From contig FR901677.1 of NCBI GenBank assembly GCA_000437675.1, positions 1 to 9,443 on the forward strand: a stretch of 9,443 nt of DNA. Direction: 5' to 3'. Source of the DNA: Prevotella sp. CAG:891. GTDB lineage: Bacteria > Bacteroidota > Bacteroidia > Bacteroidales > Bacteroidaceae. Under the pieces are notes generated by a model, which saw nothing but the letters and a program-made list of their open reading frames with translations, had not been told where the DNA came from and made no database searches. Position 1 is the first letter of the stretch, and the number at the start of each line of letters is the position of its first letter. Shown in pieces: positions 1-6,817 of this stretch. The position numbers and the translations under genes were made by a program.

Positions 1-24
1 AAAAGATATTCTTAAGGGACGACT
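1..24. mobile_element. Right end of a mobile element cut by the window edge
   Basis: The bases up to 24 end in TTAAGGGACGACT, identical to the right tip of the miniature element at 5275-5355, where the same 13 bases stand at 5343-5355. By that orientation the element body lies to the left, outside the window. Directly after it, at base 25, a helicase reading frame begins abruptly at the Walker B strand, while the reading frame through bases 1-24 contains a stop at 13-15. I infer an insertion that split the helicase gene. The target duplication cannot be confirmed because the left end is not visible; if it is 4 bp, as at the MITE, it would be ATAT (25-28). Transposase family unknown. Confidence 0.6.
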
Positions 25-1746
25 ATATATATAGTGGATGAATCGTCAATGGTGTCAGACGCATTTTCAGAAAATGAAGCATTTTCCTTCGGTTCCGGAT
101 ATTTATTGACCGATTTATTTCGATATGTATGTAATCGAAAAATTGTCTTTATAGGAGACTATGCGCAGCTGCCACCGGTGGGTATGAATTTTTCACCTGC
201 CCTGGACAAGGAATATATCGAAAAAAAGTTTGGTTGCAAAGTGGTGGAAAAAGTGTTGCATGAAGTGATTCGCCAGTCGACAGAAGGCGTTATGCTTTCG
301 AATGTGACGCGCATCCGGCAGCATATTGAAGAAAAAAGTTTCATAGAATTCAAACTCGACGAAGGGCCTGATTCGATGGCTGAAAACACCGACTTGTTAA
401 GGCATTACTATCAACTCTACAAGCAAAAGCCGGGAGTAAAGGCCGCTGTGATAGCCTATAGCAATAAGCAGGCTCTTGATTACAACCTTGCTATTCGCCG
501 GCATTATTACGGCGAGAATGCCCCACGACTTGTTACAGGCGATTTACTCATGATATACCGCAACAACTATGCGTACGGTTCTGAACTGTTTAATGGCAAT
601 ATTGTACAAATTGAATCCTGCCAAGCAGAAAATGAAGTGATTGAACGTTCAGTCAGGGTGAAAGTGGGTAAGAACAAGATTGAATCTGTTGGGCTTAAGT
701 TCCGCAATGCTACCATACGATTTGGCGTGAACGGCAAGCCGACTTCAGTCAATGTGATGCTATTGGATAATTTTCTGGATGATCCGCATGGAGCTATAGG
801 CGGGTTGTTAGCCCGTGCCTTAATCGTTGATTTCAAAAACCGATTGCCTGAACCACTTAAAAGTAGCTACTCCGAAATACGCAGGTGGCTGAAAACAAAA
901 AAGATACAGACAAAAGAGCAAGAAGAACTTTGCAAAGCCTATAAAGATCTGTTACAAAAAGACCCTTATTATAATGCAGTACTTTGCAAATATGGGTATG
1001 CCATGACTTGCCATAAAGCACAAGGTGGCGAATGGGAGCATGTGTTTGTGGATATGTGTCGCTTCGGAGGTACTGCCAACGAGGATTATTTTCGGTGGGC
1101 ATACACTGCTCTGACCCGCGCAAGCAAAAAAATATGGCATTTCCGCTCTCCTGATTTTAATTATATCAGTAACCTTGTTGTTGAAGAAATTAAGTTGTCG
1201 TCAAAAATAAAGGTTAGTAATTACGCCGGTTCGGCTGACTTTTGTGATGCCAGATTTCAGCGTATCAAAAAACGCGGAGAGGAATGTGCGCTTACTGTAA
1301 CAGAGGACAGGTCGAATTCATACCAGCATCGTATCACGTTTATGGATGATGAAGCGCATACTGCTACCTTTCAATTATGGTATAATGCCAAAGGATACAG
1401 TAATAAAGATGTACTGACGGCATCGGACTCTGAAGAATTAGCAGCATTGTGCACCTCGATAATCGACGCTTCGTATGCGCCAGAAATGGTTCCTTTCATC
1501 GCTAAAGATAGACCTTTTGCTGAAAAACTTGTAGCATTCATGCGATGCCAGTTGAAGGAACTGGATATTCAACTCCTTGACATTACTCAAGAGAAATATC
1601 AGGATGTGTTTCACCTTAAAACTGACGGAATTGCACAAATAGGACTGGCTTATACAGCCAAGGGAAATTACACTTATATGCGATTGGCCAGTTCACTGGG
1701 ACCACTTGATGGTAAGTTACAAGCTCTGAGAGAACGATTCATTTAA
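25..1746 (+). pseudogene. SF1B RecD/Dda-like DNA helicase, 5'-truncated
   Basis: The frame is open from base 25 (I-Y-I-V-D-E-S-S-M), and the first possible start is GTG at 34. Counting from that codon, motif II/Walker B is at the N terminus (VDESSM), motif III is GDYAQLPPV (41-49), HEVIRQ is at 76-81, the motif V region TCHKAQGGEW is at 325-334 and motif VI YTALTRA is at 357-363. This order is typical of superfamily 1B helicases (RecD, Pif1, Dda) with a UvrD_C_2-like C-terminal half. Some 200 further residues form a C-terminal domain I do not recognise. The N-terminal part with Walker A (GxxGxGKT), needed for ATP hydrolysis, is absent, and a mobile-element end abuts at base 24. The remaining peptide cannot be an active helicase on its own. 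It is followed after 14 bases by the TPR gene, so both probably formed an operon. The rest of the frame has no other damage, which suggests a recent insertion. Confidence 0.8.
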
Positions 1747-1760
1747 AGATTTAAATAAGT

Positions 1761-3383
1761 ATGACAATTAAAGAAATAACGACGCTTCGAAAGGCTGGAC
1801 ACCTTCAAGAGGCATTAACGGCTGCTGAAAACGAATTTGCCAATCATTCAAACAACTATACAGCAGGGGCACTATTTTGGTGTCTGAATGATGTGTTAAA
1901 ACAACAATCTGGTGAAGATGATGGGGCTACTATAGAACGAATGCATGCGCTATACAATGACTTCTGCAATGGGGATGAATTTATGCAAAAAGCTATTGCT
2001 ACTGCTGAACGACGAAGGCTTCCACATTATCAGGAAATAAAAGATGCTGTTGAAAATGCAAAAAATGGAGGAGATGCGATTACGTGGCACCACAAAATGT
2101 CTGAATGGTACCATGAAGGTAATCTGGGTGAAAAATTATACCCGGATTTTGGCTGGCTGATATATTATGCACTGAAGCAGACGAACCTTGGAGAAACCCA
2201 GAACCGAAAAATACTCCTGAACCAATACCTTAAATTAAATTTGCCCCGCCCCTCTATCCTTCACTCTCTGATTCTTGGTGAGGCCATAAAAATTGAACAG
2301 ACCACGCCTTTGCAATTTCGTATCAGAGATTTCATCCGGATTTGGGGACTTGAAAACCTTAGGACGGAGGATTGGGAACAATACAAAACCAATGAAGGAC
2401 ATACCTTGCCGTCGTTGGTTGAAAAACTAATTGGCGTATATGCCAAAGAACTTAAAACTGATGGTATAAAATCTCCTGATGACTTCAGCAATTTGGTTGA
2501 CAACGCGCTGACAAAATATCCTAAGAGTCAGAACATGCCTTATTTCAAAGCTACGGTGCTCATCTCTCAGGGTAAAAAGGAAGAGGCCTTGGATTATTAC
2601 AAGAATCTGATTTTGCAGTATCCTTCGAAATTCTATTTGTGGAATCAAACGGCAGAATTGATTGAAGATTATGATACAAAAATTGGATTGTTATGCAAAG
2701 CACTTACCTGCGGTACGGAGGATGAGTTTTTAGGGGGTGTACGGCTCAGATTGGCTTCGTTACTAAATCAAAAAGGCCTTAAAGAAAACGCTAAATATGA
2801 ACTGGAGAAATACAGGGAGACTTATCAGAAGCAAGGATGGAATCTTAAACCGAACTTTAGGGAAATGTATAATCCACTATTGACTGTTTCTGCTGTTGCG
2901 GACAACAAGGCACTTTATGCAGAGTTTGCAGCCAAAGCGGAAGAGTTTATATATAGTTCATTACCAACAACCATGGCAGTAAAGGTTGCAGAAACCCAAA
3001 ACGCAGATAAAAATCATCCTGGCCGAAAAATTACAACTTGGATTTTCCGCTCAAAGAATGACACAATCAGATTGAAGAAACCTACGAAATTTGGCCTTCA
3101 TAAACATAGCGCAAACGGAACATTCTTCGACATCAAGTTACAGGATAATAAGATTGTTTGGATTAAGCCGCATGTTGGCTCTATCAATGAATCGTGGATT
3201 AAAGAAGGAAGCGGAATAGCGTCTATCCGCACAGATAGAAACGGCAAAAAGTATACGATAATATCCGATTCGTATGTCGGAGAGCATTTGCTTAAAGGAA
3301 TCAACGACGGGCAGCAAATCAAAATACTTGCTTTGCAACAAAACGATGGACGCTGGGCTGCTATTAAAATATTACAATCGTAG
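1761..3383 (+). CDS. TPR-repeat protein with beta-rich C-terminal domain
   Basis: A 540-aa protein without a signal peptide or membrane segment, so probably cytoplasmic. The N terminus (about 1-50) has a TPR-like helix pair (RKAGHLQEALTAAENEF). A clearer TPR stretch runs from about 258 to 355 (SQGKKEEALDYYKNLILQYP, then a second repeat with NQKGLKENAKYELEKYRETY). The last 120 residues (about 420-540) alternate short hydrophobic strands with glycine turns and end in a W-A-A-I-K-I strand. This resembles a small OB-fold or cold-shock-like nucleic-acid-binding domain, an inference from pattern only. ATG 1761 lies 14 bases after the helicase stop, without a strong Shine-Dalgarno, as is common in Bacteroidetes. 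The pairing suggests a scaffold or nucleic-acid adaptor working with that helicase. It may be poorly transcribed now that the helicase gene is interrupted upstream. The specific function is not recognised. Confidence 0.8.
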   Translation: MTIKEITTLRKAGHLQEALTAAENEFANHSNNYTAGALFWCLNDVLKQQSGEDDGATIERMHALYNDFCNGDEFMQKAIATAERRRLPHYQEIKDAVENAKNGGDAITWHHKMSEWYHEGNLGEKLYPDFGWLIYYALKQTNLGETQNRKILLNQYLKLNLPRPSILHSLILGEAIKIEQTTPLQFRIRDFIRIWGLENLRTEDWEQYKTNEGHTLPSLVEKLIGVYAKELKTDGIKSPDDFSNLVDNALTKYPKSQNMPYFKATVLISQGKKEEALDYYKNLILQYPSKFYLWNQTAELIEDYDTKIGLLCKALTCGTEDEFLGGVRLRLASLLNQKGLKENAKYELEKYRETYQKQGWNLKPNFREMYNPLLTVSAVADNKALYAEFAAKAEEFIYSSLPTTMAVKVAETQNADKNHPGRKITTWIFRSKNDTIRLKKPTKFGLHKHSANGTFFDIKLQDNKIVWIKPHVGSINESWIKEGSGIASIRTDRNGKKYTIISDSYVGEHLLKGINDGQQIKILALQQNDGRWAAIKILQS

Positions 3384-3434
3384 CCTTTTCTAAAAAAATC
3401 GTACGCTGTATGTTTCTTTAATTTGGCAAGAAAT

Positions 3435-3491
3435 GAAGTCGTCTGAACTTTTATGAAATTCAATCTTCATCAGAAAAGTTTAGACGACTTC
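3435..3491. repeat. 57-bp palindrome after the TPR gene
   Basis: The arm GAAGTCGTCTGAACTTTT (3435-3452) pairs with AAAAGTTTAGACGACTTC (3474-3491) with a single G/A difference, leaving a loop of about 21 bases. It starts 52 bases after the TPR stop. AAT flanks it on both sides (3432-3434 and 3492-3494), which could be a 3-bp target duplication or chance. It lacks a T-tract, so it is not a typical intrinsic terminator, though the transcript would fold into a stable hairpin. Its AGTCGTC tip is shared with the MITE at 5275-5355. It is either a small non-autonomous transposable element or a remnant of paired IS ends. Confidence 0.6.
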
Positions 3492-3516
3492 AATAGCTGC
3501 GTTCTTTGACATTGTG

Positions 3517-3669
3517 TTACCCCAGAAAAAGTTTGACAGGTAGGCCTTTCCGAAACGCGCCTGCATAGATAAGTTCTACTGCCCGTTTCTTCGGCTTTTC
3601 CACGACCTGGGCCCGATGGATAAAGCGCATGCCGAGTTTTCTTGACCTACGAAAGTAGCCGCGAAGCAA
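3517..3669 (-). other. Possible decayed reading frame in the intergenic spacer
   Basis: On the minus strand a frame is open from after a stop at 3670-3672 down to TAA at 3517-3519, with an internal ATG at 3630 (37 codons). The peptide is strongly basic (RFIHRAQVVEKPKKRAVEL, then AFRKGLPVKLFLG) and the stretch is more G+C-rich than the surrounding spacer. It lies beside the 57-bp palindrome, so it may be the 3' end of a degraded transposase. I do not recognise the family, and it could be non-coding. The rest of the 425-base spacer (3384-3808) holds only the palindrome and the nhaC promoter. Confidence 0.2.
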
Positions 3670-3753
3670 TCAGAAGAAATAGCATATTTGCATAAAATAC
3701 GATTCAAGAGCGCATTAAATGCATAAACAAAGGGTATAATTACGGATTTAGTG

Positions 3754-3761
3754 TATATTTG
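3754..3761 (+). promoter_or_regulatory. Bacteroidetes-type -7 element of nhaC
   Basis: TATATTTG fits the Bacteroidetes sigma-ABfr -7 consensus TAnnTTTG exactly and lies 47 bases before the nhaC start, giving a predicted leader of about 40 nt. No good TTTG -33 box is seen 19-21 bases upstream, so the assignment rests on the -7 motif and position. The leader is too short for a sodium-responsive riboswitch. Confidence 0.5.
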
Positions 3762-3808
3762 CACTCAAAAAAAATAGAATAACACACTACAAAAACTAAC
3801 AGACAGTA

Positions 3809-5257
3809 ATGCATACACCCGTTAAACTCCCTTCACCCTTCGTAGCGCTTATCCCCGTAGTGGTATTGGTTACGATGTTGTTTTTCACCATCCGTACCTT
3901 TGGAAGCGATGCCCTAAGCGGAGGCAGTCAAATATCGCTGCTGGTCACCACGGCCGTTTGCGTACTCGTGGGCATGGTCTATTGCCGCATACCCTGGCAG
4001 GATTACGAGCAGGCCATTACGCGCAACATTACCGGTGTGGCCACTTCCATCATTATTTTGCTTATTATCGGAGCGCTGAGTGGTGCCTGGATGGTGAGTG
4101 GTGTGGTACCTACGCTTATTTATTACGGCATGCACATTATTCATCCCGACTTTTTCCTTACTTCGGCCTGCATTATCTGCACGCTGGTGTCGCTCATGAC
4201 GGGTAGTTCGTGGACCACCATTGCTACCATAGGCATTGCGCTCATGGGCATCGGCAAGGCTCAGGGCTTTCACGAAGGATGGATAGCCGGAGCCATTATC
4301 TCGGGAGCCTATTTTGGCGACAAAGTTTCGCCTTTGTCCGAAACTACGATTCTGGCCGCCTCTGTAACTGATACCCCTTTATTTAAGCACATTCGTTACA
4401 TGATGCTGACCACCGTACCAGCCATGGTGTTGGCCTTGATACTCTTCACGCTGTTGGGCTTGAGCAATGACTCGGCGCCGACCACGCATATCCAGGAATT
4501 TACCGCCCAACTTAACGAACGTTTCACCATCACACCCTGGCTGCTGGTTGTACCCATTGTCACCGGCATCCTCATTGCCCGAAAGGTACCCTCCATCATT
4601 ACCCTCACCCTGTCAACCGCTTTAGCCTGCATCGGTGCCTTGCTGTTTCAGCCCGATGTGTTGCGCGAAATCGGCGGTGAAGACAACCTGTTCAAAGGGG
4701 TGATGATGAGTTGCTACGGATCGACTAATCTGCAAACTTCACATCCGGCTCTTACCGAACTGGTGGCTACGCGTGGTATGGAGGGTATGCTTCACACGGT
4801 GTGGCTCATTCTTTGCGCCATGTGTTTTGGCGGAGCCATGACGGCAAGCCGTATGCTCGAAAGTTTGATGGCGGTGTTTGTCAAATTTATGCGCACTCGG
4901 TTACGTTTGGTTAGTTCAACGGTCTGCTCGGGGCTGTTCATGAATTTGGTAACAGCCGACCAATACATCAGCATCATCCTTACTGGCAGCATGTTTGGCG
5001 ATGCTTACCGTCGGGGAGGTTATGAGAGCCGACTGTTGAGCCGCACTACCGAGGATGCCGTAACCGTTACCTCGCCCCTTATCCCATGGAACAGTTGCGG
5101 AATGACACAGGCCACTATCCTCAACGTGGCAACACTTACCTACCTTCCTTTCTGTTTCTTCAACCTGCTCAGTCCTATTATGAGTATAGTGGCAGCAGCT
5201 ATCGGCTATAAAATAGTCCATCGCCCTGCTCAGACAAATCCGGTGTGTGCCAATTAG
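3809..5257 (+). CDS. nhaC: Na+/H+ antiporter NhaC
   Basis: This is an inner-membrane secondary transporter that exchanges cytoplasmic Na+ for external protons, supporting sodium and pH homeostasis. The 482-aa protein has the usual length for NhaC and about a dozen hydrophobic segments, the first at residues 9-28. The family signature is plain: MTGSSWTTIATIGIALMGIG (about 130-150) and SGAYFGDKVSPLSETT (about 164-179), with a second polar helix near TADQYISIILTG (about 388-400) and PLIPWNSCGMTQATI near the end. ATG 3809 is the first start and follows a -7 promoter motif with a short leader. The gene appears monocistronic: other genes on the same strand end 425 bases upstream, and a converging operon lies downstream. 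It is visibly more G+C-rich than the genes on either side, in keeping with a core gene flanked by acquired DNA. Some NhaC-family members exchange other substrates (e.g. malate/lactate, MleN), so substrate is inferred. Confidence 0.94.
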   Translation: MHTPVKLPSPFVALIPVVVLVTMLFFTIRTFGSDALSGGSQISLLVTTAVCVLVGMVYCRIPWQDYEQAITRNITGVATSIIILLIIGALSGAWMVSGVVPTLIYYGMHIIHPDFFLTSACIICTLVSLMTGSSWTTIATIGIALMGIGKAQGFHEGWIAGAIISGAYFGDKVSPLSETTILAASVTDTPLFKHIRYMMLTTVPAMVLALILFTLLGLSNDSAPTTHIQEFTAQLNERFTITPWLLVVPIVTGILIARKVPSIITLTLSTALACIGALLFQPDVLREIGGEDNLFKGVMMSCYGSTNLQTSHPALTELVATRGMEGMLHTVWLILCAMCFGGAMTASRMLESLMAVFVKFMRTRLRLVSSTVCSGLFMNLVTADQYISIILTGSMFGDAYRRGGYESRLLSRTTEDAVTVTSPLIPWNSCGMTQATILNVATLTYLPFCFFNLLSPIMSIVAAAIGYKIVHRPAQTNPVCAN

Positions 5258-5274
5258 GACGCTTACCTATAAGT

Positions 5275-5355
5275 AGTCGTCCCTTAAAAAGCCCATTTTT
5301 GCAAGATATTGTTTAAACACAGTATCTCGCAAAAATGGGCTTTTAAGGGACGACT
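5275..5355. mobile_element. 81-bp palindromic MITE with AAGT target duplication
   Basis: The element is one long inverted repeat. The left arm AGTCGTCCCTTAAAAAGCCC and onward to about 5312 pairs with the right arm ending in TTAAGGGACGACT at 5355, with one A-run length difference and two substitutions. The centre is GTTTAAAC (5311-5318). AAGT stands immediately outside each end (5271-5274 and 5356-5359), as expected for a 4-bp target-site duplication. It is too short to code for a transposase, so it must be mobilised in trans, probably by the element whose identical 13-base end is at 12-24. It landed 13 bases after the nhaC stop. Confidence 0.8.
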
Positions 5356-5400
5356 AAGTATTTGAATCAAGGGGTATACGCTTAGGTTTCTGTCGAGCAT
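5284..5400 (-). other. 38-codon ORF running into the MITE, possible truncated gene
   Basis: GGAG (5409-5412) immediately follows the macro-domain stop codon, then eight bases, then ATG at 5398-5400. This is one of the best Shine-Dalgarno placements in the window. The frame begins MLDRNLSVYPLIQIL, enters the MITE after about 15 codons and ends at TAA 5284-5286 inside it. Either it is the start of an operon gene whose body has been lost, or a chance ORF. If the MITE is removed the frame simply runs antisense into the nhaC 3' end, so no intact downstream gene is restored locally. No recognisable domain. Confidence 0.3.
5287..5344. terminator. Bidirectional terminator within the MITE
   Basis: AAAAGCCCATTTTTGC (5287-5302) is the exact reverse complement of GCAAAAATGGGCTTTT (5329-5344). 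On either strand the transcript gives an A-rich, stem, T-rich pattern of an intrinsic terminator. It lies between converging transcription units (nhaC rightward, macro-domain operon leftward), where a two-way terminator would be useful. The stem is part of the MITE, so it arrived with it. Confidence 0.55.
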
Positions 5401-5412
5401 AACGATTTCTCC

Positions 5413-5892
5413 TTATATATTATAATATGTGGCATCCACATCGCAGAAACAGCAGATGATAACGTCGCCGTCGAAGTCGCTCTCACGGATAATCTTCAAC
5501 GCAATCTGTGCAGCTTCAGCCTTTGGATAACCATACACACCTGTACTGATGCAAGGGAAAGCAATGCTCTTGATGCCCTTTTCCTTCGCGATGGCAAGCG
5601 CAGTTTTATAGCATGAAGCCAACAACTGGGCCTCGTTATCATTACCATAGTGAACAGGTCCGACAGTATGAATCACATACTTACATGGCAAGTTATAAGC
5701 ACCAGTAATCTTACTCTGACCTGTCTCGCAACCGCCAAGTGTCATGCACTCCTTCAAAAGTTCACGACCGGCAGCACGATGGATAGCACCATCAACACCG
5801 CCACCGCCCAACAACGAGCGGTTAGCAGCATTGACTATAGCGTCAACCGACAGTTTAGTTATGTCACTAACGATGAGTTTTATCTGTTTCAT
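5413..5892 (-). CDS. MacroD-type macro-domain protein (ADP-ribosyl hydrolase)
   Basis: A 159-aa single-domain protein matching the MacroD/YmdB class, which removes the acetyl group from O-acetyl-ADP-ribose and single ADP-ribose units from proteins or nucleic acids in the cytoplasm. Visible are the adenine-binding aspartate in SDIT (D10), the catalytic-loop pattern VNAANRSLLGGGGVDGAI with N21, N24 and D34, HTVGP (75-79) and the phosphate loop STGVYGYP (116-123). These are all the key residues of the active class. The length is near the usual 165-175 residues, the C terminus being slightly short (ending DATYYNI). ATG 5892 lies 11 bases after the stop of the 121-aa gene, as the penultimate member of a leftward operon. 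In that setting, with nucleases and a helicase, it may reverse or sense ADP-ribosylation during phage conflict, but no DarT-like ADP-ribosyltransferase is encoded here. Confidence 0.92.
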   Translation of the reverse strand: MKQIKLIVSDITKLSVDAIVNAANRSLLGGGGVDGAIHRAAGRELLKECMTLGGCETGQSKITGAYNLPCKYVIHTVGPVHYGNDNEAQLLASCYKTALAIAKEKGIKSIAFPCISTGVYGYPKAEAAQIALKIIRESDFDGDVIICCFCDVDATYYNI

Positions 5893-5903
5893 ACCGATTA
5901 CTA

Positions 5904-6269
5904 CTATAGGTTGTAATACTTGGTGGTAAAGTTTGCAAGAGTATCAAAGATAGTTCTGATGTCCATGCCCATATAAGGTGAATCAGGCAGCTCGATACCA
6001 GCAAACACTTTACGACCAGGGAACTTATCAGCATCAACCTTGTATGGTTCGGTTATCTTCACTACTTCCTTCACAATACCCTTGTAGCACCCAATGATGA
6101 GTGTAGCGTTCCGCGCCTTTTCGTCATCCACACGCCAATACTTCACCGTGCAGTCATACACGGATGAACGATAGAGGGGATGTTTAGTGTCATGATTCAA
6201 GTATGCCTCGTATGAGTTCTTGATGTTCACGAATATTATGCGGTCGGAAATATCCATTACTGATTTCAT
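5904..6269 (-). CDS. Small beta-rich protein, possibly PUA/EVE-like
   Basis: A 121-aa soluble protein without a named family that I can assign. The pattern starts with a hydrophobic strand (DRIIFVNI), then VKYWRVDDEKARNATLIIGC, YKGIVKEVVKI, FPGRKVFAGIE and MDIRTIFDTLANF. The run of an aromatic 'YW' strand, a short helix with KAR, a beta-hairpin ending in G-I-V-K-E-V and a late 'PGR..F.G' strand is one I associate with small ASCH/EVE/PUA-like domains found next to helicases and nucleases. That is recognition of a pattern, not a database match. Such folds bind modified bases or RNA. ATG 6269 follows the preceding stop by four bases (TAA TAG A ATG), so translation is probably coupled; ATG at 6257 is an alternative. 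The macro-domain gene follows after 11 bases, making these two a likely working pair. Confidence 0.7.
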   Translation of the reverse strand: MKSVMDISDRIIFVNIKNSYEAYLNHDTKHPLYRSSVYDCTVKYWRVDDEKARNATLIIGCYKGIVKEVVKITEPYKVDADKFPGRKVFAGIELPDSPYMGMDIRTIFDTLANFTTKYYNL

Positions 6270-6273
6270 TCTA

Positions 6274-6816
6274 TTAATTTGGCATTATATAACCTTTATC
6301 TTCTGCTTTAGCTATTATCTTAAGCAGTCGCTTACATTGTGCAGTTGAAGGAAGATTACCCTTACCCATGTACGATGCAATACCTTTGATGATTTCAAGC
6401 TCACCATACGATAGAACACTTTCTTTTGACAGGTCACTATAGACCTTCATCCAATATGGAACACCAAGTTTGAAAACCTCCAGTTCTGCGTCAATCTGAG
6501 AATTGAACTTGTGAGCTCTCTTTGCTGATTGAGCAGCAGCTTGATTGTCTTTCAAAGATGCAAGGGTCGCTACAAACTTGTCGCTGAGTTTGCCGCTATT
6601 CATAAACGAGCACTCATTCAGAACTGCAATAACTAAGTATTCAACCTCATACATGCCTAAATATATCTTTCAGGAATTGATTATTGCGTACAGCTCTTCC
6701 TGCTTCAACTTCAATAACAATTTGATGGTCATCACTTAAGTTTTGAAACTCTCGATGATTTCTCTTATCCCCGGTGTAACACCATGTGAACGAGGAAAAA
6801 ATTGAAAGTTAATCAT
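6274..6816 (-). pseudogene. Restriction-endonuclease-like gene, shattered and fused to a foreign tail
   Basis: ATG 6816 follows the helicase stop after one base and encodes MINFQFFPRSHGVTPGIREI before TAA at 6736-6738. From about 6730 another frame reads DDHQIVIEVEAGRAVRNNQF and then LKDIFRHV to TGA at 6647-6649. From 6654 the first frame resumes with MYEVEYLVIAVLNE. Joined, these three pieces follow the order I know from a family of restriction-like proteins: N-terminal 'FFPRS', then the EVEAGRA motif with its acidic residues, then '.VEYLVLAV.N'. Roughly 60 residues that normally lie between the first two pieces, including a GKK-type segment, are missing (from memory of the family). After VLNE the sequence no longer fits; the remaining 112 residues come from elsewhere, ending with a helical GELEIIKGIASYMGKG... 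LPSTAQCKRLLKIIAKAEDK tail. The 126-codon ORF at 6274-6654 could still be translated as a chimera. Confidence 0.65.
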
Positions 6817-6817
6817 T

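Noticed and set aside
3501..3535. Promoter-like TTTGAC (3505-3510) and AAAGTTTG (3528-3535), similar to the TTCTTTGAC box seen before Bacteroidetes rRNA operons
   Set aside because: The -7 box mismatches TAnnTTTG at its first base, the spacer is only 17 bases and no rRNA or other gene starts shortly downstream.
3576..3764. 62-codon minus-strand ORF upstream of nhaC
   Set aside because: It overlaps the nhaC promoter, has no recognisable motif and reads antisense through the A+T-rich spacer; the other minus-strand frame at 3517-3669 is the more protein-like one, and even that is weak.
3958..4206. ORFs antisense to or out of frame within nhaC (3914-4273, 3958-4206, 4916-5221)
   Set aside because: They are shadows of a clearly coding NhaC frame in G+C-richer DNA and show no domain.
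25..5274. Composite transposon bounded by the ends at 24 and 5275
   Set aside because: The end at 12-24 is a right terminus whose element lies to the left, and the MITE at 5275-5355 is complete with its own target duplication, so the 5.2 kb between them is not an element interior.
5413..6269. DarTG-type toxin-antitoxin module
   Set aside because: The macro protein is a short MacroD-type domain and the neighbouring 121-aa protein shows no DarT ADP-ribosyltransferase pattern; both its size and motifs disagree.
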